A stretch of 64,000 bases of DNA from RGIG5270 sp045538635 (GTDB lineage: Bacteria > Verrucomicrobiota > Lentisphaeria > Victivallales > Victivallaceae): the NCBI GenBank assembly GCA_045538635.1, contig JAZSRU010000125.1, forward strand, positions 1 through 64,000, read 5' to 3'. The notes under the pieces were generated by a model, which was not told the DNA's origin, ran no database searches, and worked only from the letters and a program-made list of their open reading frames with translations. A program made the position numbers and the translations under genes. Positions 60,544 through 64,000 of this stretch are shown piece after piece. The first letter of the stretch is position 1, and the number at the start of each line of letters is the position of its first letter.

Positions 60544-61950
60544 TCAGATTTCCCCTTCAACCAAATCTCTGTGAAGTGCGATCTGTGCTTTTTCAAAATC
60601 ATCCCGGTCAATGATGAACTGCATATTGACCTGACGGATGCACTGATCCAGCGCATAAATATTGACACCCTCGCGAGCGAGAGCAGCGGCAGCGCGTGAG
60701 AGGAAGCCGGGGATCTTCATATTGCTGCCAATGACGGCGACAATGGCAACTTTGTAAATTTTGATAGATGCTCCGGGAAACTCTTTTTCGAGGTCTTCGA
60801 GGCATTTTGAAAGATTGCGTGATTTGTCAGAAACATAATGCGTAATGGTATTGGCATTGGTGTTTTTGGCAATATAGCTGATTTTATTGGCATTGAATGC
60901 AGCGAGCAGACGGAAGTCATAACCGCATGCGCCGACCATTTCCGGATCGAAAACTTCGATGGCAACGATATCTTTGCGGCCGCAGATCATATCGACTTTG
61001 GGAGTCGGAGAGATATAATCAACGCTGATAAGTGTACCGGGATTTTCGGGATCAAAAGCGTTTTTGACACGGATCGGAATATTGTTGATTTCCATTTCTT
61101 TGGAAGCCTTGGGATGGATTGCCTCCATTGCCATATCTGCGAGCTGGTCTGCGATATCAAAATTGGTATTGCCGATAATGCGTACTTTGTCAACGCCCAT
61201 AAGTTTGGGATCGCCGGTTGAAAGGTGAAATTCCTTATGGATGATACCTTCTTTTGCCTTGGTAACTGAAGCAACTTTGCAGAAAGTGATTTCGCTGTAG
61301 CCGCGGTCATAACGGTTCATGATGCCTTCAGCGCATTTGACATAACCGGTAACGATGGGCATGCAGCTTGCAAAATCCAGTCCGGCAAGGTGTTTTTCAA
61401 CCATTTGTTCGATGGAATGGCTTTCGTGATCTTTCCAGCCGGAGAGGTCAATAAACTTGGCATTGACGCCTTTTTTCTTGAGGATTTCGACTGAGTTGAA
61501 TGCACTGTGAGCTTCGCCGATCGCACTCAGAAATTCGCGGCTGGCGGGCAGGTAATCAGACGGTTTGAAATGACCGAAAGTGCGGAGTTCCATCAGATTG
61601 AGCAGGCAGTCGCGGACGCCGTTGATGCGTTCATTGACGAAGTTATCAGCCACATCCTGATCCAAACCGAGAGATTCAAAAGAACGGTTCAGTTCGATCA
61701 TTTTTGCGCGTGTTTCTTCGAGTTTGGTGAGCCATTCGTCGCTGCCTTCAGCAAATTTGCCGTAAATACCGGGTTCACCGGTCTTTTTATCTTCGAGCAG
61801 CAGATTGGTGATGCCGCCGTAAGCACTGACGATAAAGATACGATTGTAGAGTTCATTTTCTTTGCGGCTGCCGATGAGGACATTATCAAGCAGTTCACCG
61901 AAGCGGGTCATTGAAGTTCCGCCGATTTTTTCAACAGTATGGAGTCCCAT
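60544..61950 (-). CDS. lysC: Aspartate kinase, ectoine-cluster-like branch
   Basis: A 468-residue aspartokinase, first step of the aspartate amino-acid family. The catalytic start is HTVEKIGGTSMTRFGELLDN, followed by FIVSAYGGITNLLLEDKKTGEPG. This wording matches my memory of Ask_Ect, the aspartokinase in ectoine gene clusters, rather than the usual LysC (KFGGTSV). No ectABC genes are present. Two ACT domains lie at the C-terminus (about 320-460; IYKVAIVAVIGSNMKIPGFL), so feedback control is possible. It follows hom by 14 bases on the minus strand, making a hom-lysC unit. Confidence 0.9.
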   Translation of the reverse strand: MGLHTVEKIGGTSMTRFGELLDNVLIGSRKENELYNRIFIVSAYGGITNLLLEDKKTGEPGIYGKFAEGSDEWLTKLEETRAKMIELNRSFESLGLDQDVADNFVNERINGVRDCLLNLMELRTFGHFKPSDYLPASREFLSAIGEAHSAFNSVEILKKKGVNAKFIDLSGWKDHESHSIEQMVEKHLAGLDFASCMPIVTGYVKCAEGIMNRYDRGYSEITFCKVASVTKAKEGIIHKEFHLSTGDPKLMGVDKVRIIGNTNFDIADQLADMAMEAIHPKASKEMEINNIPIRVKNAFDPENPGTLISVDYISPTPKVDMICGRKDIVAIEVFDPEMVGACGYDFRLLAAFNANKISYIAKNTNANTITHYVSDKSRNLSKCLEDLEKEFPGASIKIYKVAIVAVIGSNMKIPGFLSRAAAALAREGVNIYALDQCIRQVNMQFIIDRDDFEKAQIALHRDLVEGEI

Positions 61951-61964
61951 ATTAATACCTTATT

Positions 61965-63254
61965 TTAGATGTTTTCGATACGGAGCATACGGATTTTATC
62001 AAGAGAGCAATCGAGGCTTTCAAGTTTGGCAATAGCGTCAGTCATATCTTTTTCGACGGTCATTCCGGTCAGGATGATAAGGGGAACGCCGTTGCCTTCG
62101 CCTTCACCGTGCTGAACCAGGCTGTCGATATTGATATTGCGGTCAGCGAAAACGCGGCTGACCTGAGCCATGACTCCGGGACGGTCGGTAACCATCATGC
62201 GGAGATAATAGCAAGATTCGATTTCATCCATGGGGATGACTTTATCAAAGAGTTTGCCTTCAACAAAAGCGGGAGTTCTGCCGACTGAATCAGCGGCGAT
62301 ATTTTTGGCAACATCGACGATATCGGCGACGACTGCGCTGGCGGTGGCTTTGCGGCCCGCACCGCGTCCGTAAAAGAGAGTATTGCCGACGGTATCACCA
62401 TCAACCATAACGCCGTTGAAAACATCGGAAATATTTCCAATCATGCCGTCAGATTTGACAAGAGTGGGATGTACACGCATTTCAACATTGCCGTTTTTGT
62501 TTTTGATGATGGCGAGCAATTTGATTCTGTAACCGAGTTCAGCGGCGCAGCCCATATCAAAAAGGCTGATATTGCGGATGCCGTCAACGAACATGTGATC
62601 AAGGCCGAACCATTCGCCATAAGCAAGAGCGCTGAGGATGGCAGTTTTGTGAGCGGTATCAAAACCGTCGATGTCGAGGCTGGGTTCAGCTTCAGCATAA
62701 CCGAGTTTTTGAGCATCTTTGAGAACAGAATCAAAATCAACACCTTCATTTTCCATGCGGGTAAGAATGTAATTGCATGTACCGTTCATGATGCCGTAAA
62801 TGCTGTTGATTTTGTTGCTGACCAGACCTTCGCGGAGAGCTTTGATGATCGGAATGCCGCCGGCGACACTTGCTTCAAAGAAGATATCGACATTGTTGGC
62901 TTTGGCGGCATCGAAGAGTTCTTTGCCGTGCAGAGCCAGGAGAGCTTTATTGGCGGTAACGACATGTTTTTTGTTGTTGAGGGCCTGAAGGATGAATTTT
63001 TTTGCGATGGTTGTACCGCCGACGAGTTCGACGACAATATCGCATTCATTGATAACTTCGTTTGCATCGGTTGTGAGGACCCCGTCGGGGATGGTGATTC
63101 CTCTGTCGCTGGTGATATCCAGATCGGCGATTTTGTGAAGCTTGACGCTTGTGGATGTTCTGGCAGAGATGACATTGCAGTTGTTCAACAGATTTTCGGC
63201 GACGCCGGCGCCTACTGTACCGAAGCCAATAATTCCGACTTTGATTTCTTTCAC
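61965..63254 (-). CDS. hom: Homoserine dehydrogenase
   Basis: A 429-residue homoserine dehydrogenase, reducing aspartate semialdehyde to homoserine with NAD(P)H. NAD-binding start KVGIIGFGTVGAGVAENLL, the catalytic region (GIMNGTCNYILTRMENEGVD, then AEPSLDIDGFDTAHK), and a C-terminal ACT domain (about 350-429; YYLRMMVTDRPGVMAQVSRV). The ACT domain implies control by threonine. It starts with GTG at 63252-63254, supported by AAGGTGG 6 bases upstream. It is the first gene of the hom-lysC-GT2 unit. Confidence 0.95.
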   Translation of the reverse strand: MKEIKVGIIGFGTVGAGVAENLLNNCNVISARTSTSVKLHKIADLDITSDRGITIPDGVLTTDANEVINECDIVVELVGGTTIAKKFILQALNNKKHVVTANKALLALHGKELFDAAKANNVDIFFEASVAGGIPIIKALREGLVSNKINSIYGIMNGTCNYILTRMENEGVDFDSVLKDAQKLGYAEAEPSLDIDGFDTAHKTAILSALAYGEWFGLDHMFVDGIRNISLFDMGCAAELGYRIKLLAIIKNKNGNVEMRVHPTLVKSDGMIGNISDVFNGVMVDGDTVGNTLFYGRGAGRKATASAVVADIVDVAKNIAADSVGRTPAFVEGKLFDKVIPMDEIESCYYLRMMVTDRPGVMAQVSRVFADRNINIDSLVQHGEGEGNGVPLIILTGMTVEKDMTDAIAKLESLDCSLDKIRMLRIENI

Positions 63255-63482
63255 TTTTCCACCTTCTTTTATGTTTTCTGCAAATGATGTTCCGCACCGG
63301 AGAGTTATTTCCGGAGTTTCTCATCTGTGATTACATATAAATATATAAATAACGGAATAATAATATACAACACTTTCGGGAAAGTTCAAATGAAAAATGC
63401 AAAAAGCTCGTCTTTTTTGTGTTCAGAAGCCGTGTATGTATAAAAAAAAACGAAAAAATTTCAAAAAAATTGAAAAAACATG

Positions 63483-63510
63483 TTGAATTATAGCAAAAAT
63501 GAGTTAACTT
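63483..63510 (+). promoter_or_regulatory. Predicted promoter of the EIIA gene
   Basis: TTGAAT (63483-63488), 16 bases, TAACTT (63505-63510). The upstream part (63255-63482, AT-rich) also holds the hom promoter region on the minus strand; no other gene is seen. Confidence 0.5.
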
Positions 63511-63558
63511 ATGGAAGATAATAAGAAAGTTTACTATACATACGACAGGAGAATGAAA

Positions 63559-64000
63559 ATGGCTTGTGATTTTTTGAATTACATCACCCGTGATTCCGTT
63601 ATGATTCTGGAAGGCACAGACAAATTGCATATTATGGATGAATTGATCGACCGCGCAGCAGAGTTGACCAAGTTGAACCGCGACAATATTTACCGTTTGA
63701 CCTGGAAACGCGAAAAAATGATGACAACTGCTGTCGGCAAAGGTTTGGCTCTGCCGCACATCCGTGTTAATGATATCCCTGCACCTGTAATTCTCATCGG
63801 TGTTTCCAAAAATGATATTGCAGATTATATCGCTCAGGACGGCAAACCTGTACGCGTTGTTGTTTTTCTTGCCGCTCCTGATGAAAATCCCGATGCATAT
63901 CTGCAGCTTTTGAGCAGCGTTTCACGCAAAATGCGCGAAGACGGCGTTATTGAAAAATTGCTGGAAAGCACCGACAACGCATCTGTTCTTTACAATACTG
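63559..64000 (+). CDS. PTS EIIA domain protein (fructose/nitrogen type), incomplete
   Basis: An open frame from ATG 63559 to the right edge, 147 codons. The EIIA type 2 signature is MTTAVGKGLALPHIRVND, where the His accepts phosphate from HPr-type proteins; RVVVFLAAPDENPDAYLQLLSSVSRKM is the following conserved stretch. It may be PtsN (EIIA-Ntr) or a domain of a larger protein, as the C-terminus is outside. The ATG at 63559 has AGGAG 7 bases upstream; an ATG two codons earlier is too close to it. Confidence 0.85.
   Translation, partial: MACDFLNYITRDSVMILEGTDKLHIMDELIDRAAELTKLNRDNIYRLTWKREKMMTTAVGKGLALPHIRVNDIPAPVILIGVSKNDIADYIAQDGKPVRVVVFLAAPDENPDAYLQLLSSVSRKMREDGVIEKLLESTDNASVLYNT

Noticed and set aside
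62469..63287. 272-codon open frame on the plus strand
   Set aside because: It is the shadow of hom, which has clear motifs on the other strand.

Overview
The window reads as ordinary chromosome from a Gram-negative bacterium: it has Lol-type lipoprotein export genes, an RND efflux pump, several lipoproteins with clear lipoboxes, a small (4.5S-type) SRP RNA and a type IV pilus ATPase. Gene content (stand-alone nadD-rsfS, rpmF-plsX-fabH, two N-acetylglucosamine-6-phosphate deacetylases, an APH-type N-acetylhexosamine 1-kinase) and moderate GC suggest a host-associated, glycan-using member of the PVC group, perhaps Lentisphaerota. That placement is inference. Genes are dense, often overlapping by 1-8 bases, and no prophage, integron or CRISPR array is present.

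Layout. 1-164: start of xseA, running off the left edge. 298-3580: three-gene minus-strand operon (creatinase/M24-like protein, polysaccharide deacetylase, mutarotase-fold protein), divergent from a GntR/LacI-type regulator. 4956-6580: accD, SRP RNA, tRNA-Lys(UUU) and rpmB. 6595-11383: lipoprotein, rsmE, NAD synthetase, hotdog thioesterase, lipoprotein, CYTH protein. 11417-12270: two Hsp20 genes on the minus strand. 12377-13811: a perfect Fur-type palindrome, a CobS-like membrane protein lacking the usual acidic motif, and cobA. 13947-16707: tandem MATE exporters. 16800-21475: AlbA_2-domain protein and a minus-strand operon (lipoprotein, yicC, cysE, yggS). 21556-29908: nadD, rsfS, Flp-like pilin, nagA, methyltransferase, two DMT transporters, IMPACT protein, pilT and a GGQ release-factor-like protein. 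30017-38714: rpmF-plsX-fabH, argB-aroK-aroC, nitroreductase, lolC/E-lolD, MFS transporter. 39084-41198: pnp.

41480-52205 is the most coherent accessory block. A minus-strand operon (sugar kinase, nagA, large TIM-barrel glycosidase-like protein) diverges from a lacI-family gene followed by a nucleotidyltransferase, a NahK-like kinase, a UDP-GlcNAc 4-epimerase-like protein and nagB. Together they can take free GlcNAc, and plausibly GalNAc through UDP-GalNAc/UDP-GlcNAc, to fructose-6-phosphate, as expected for mucin or other amino-sugar glycans. Two 18-bp operator-like sites sit 78 bp apart in the divergent promoter, and the leaders of the epimerase and nagB genes share sequence.

52408-57611: SH3-domain protein and an RND efflux pair whose permease lacks the TM4 proton-relay aspartates. 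57612-58156 is hairpin-rich and gene-free, followed by an orphan phage-type terminase large subunit (58157-59407) with no other phage gene. 59425-63254: glycosyltransferase, aspartokinase and homoserine dehydrogenase. 63559 to the right edge: a PTS EIIA domain, incomplete. A promoter pattern recurs throughout: a TTGNNN box, 16 bases, then TATATT or TAACTT, usually with GC just before the -10.
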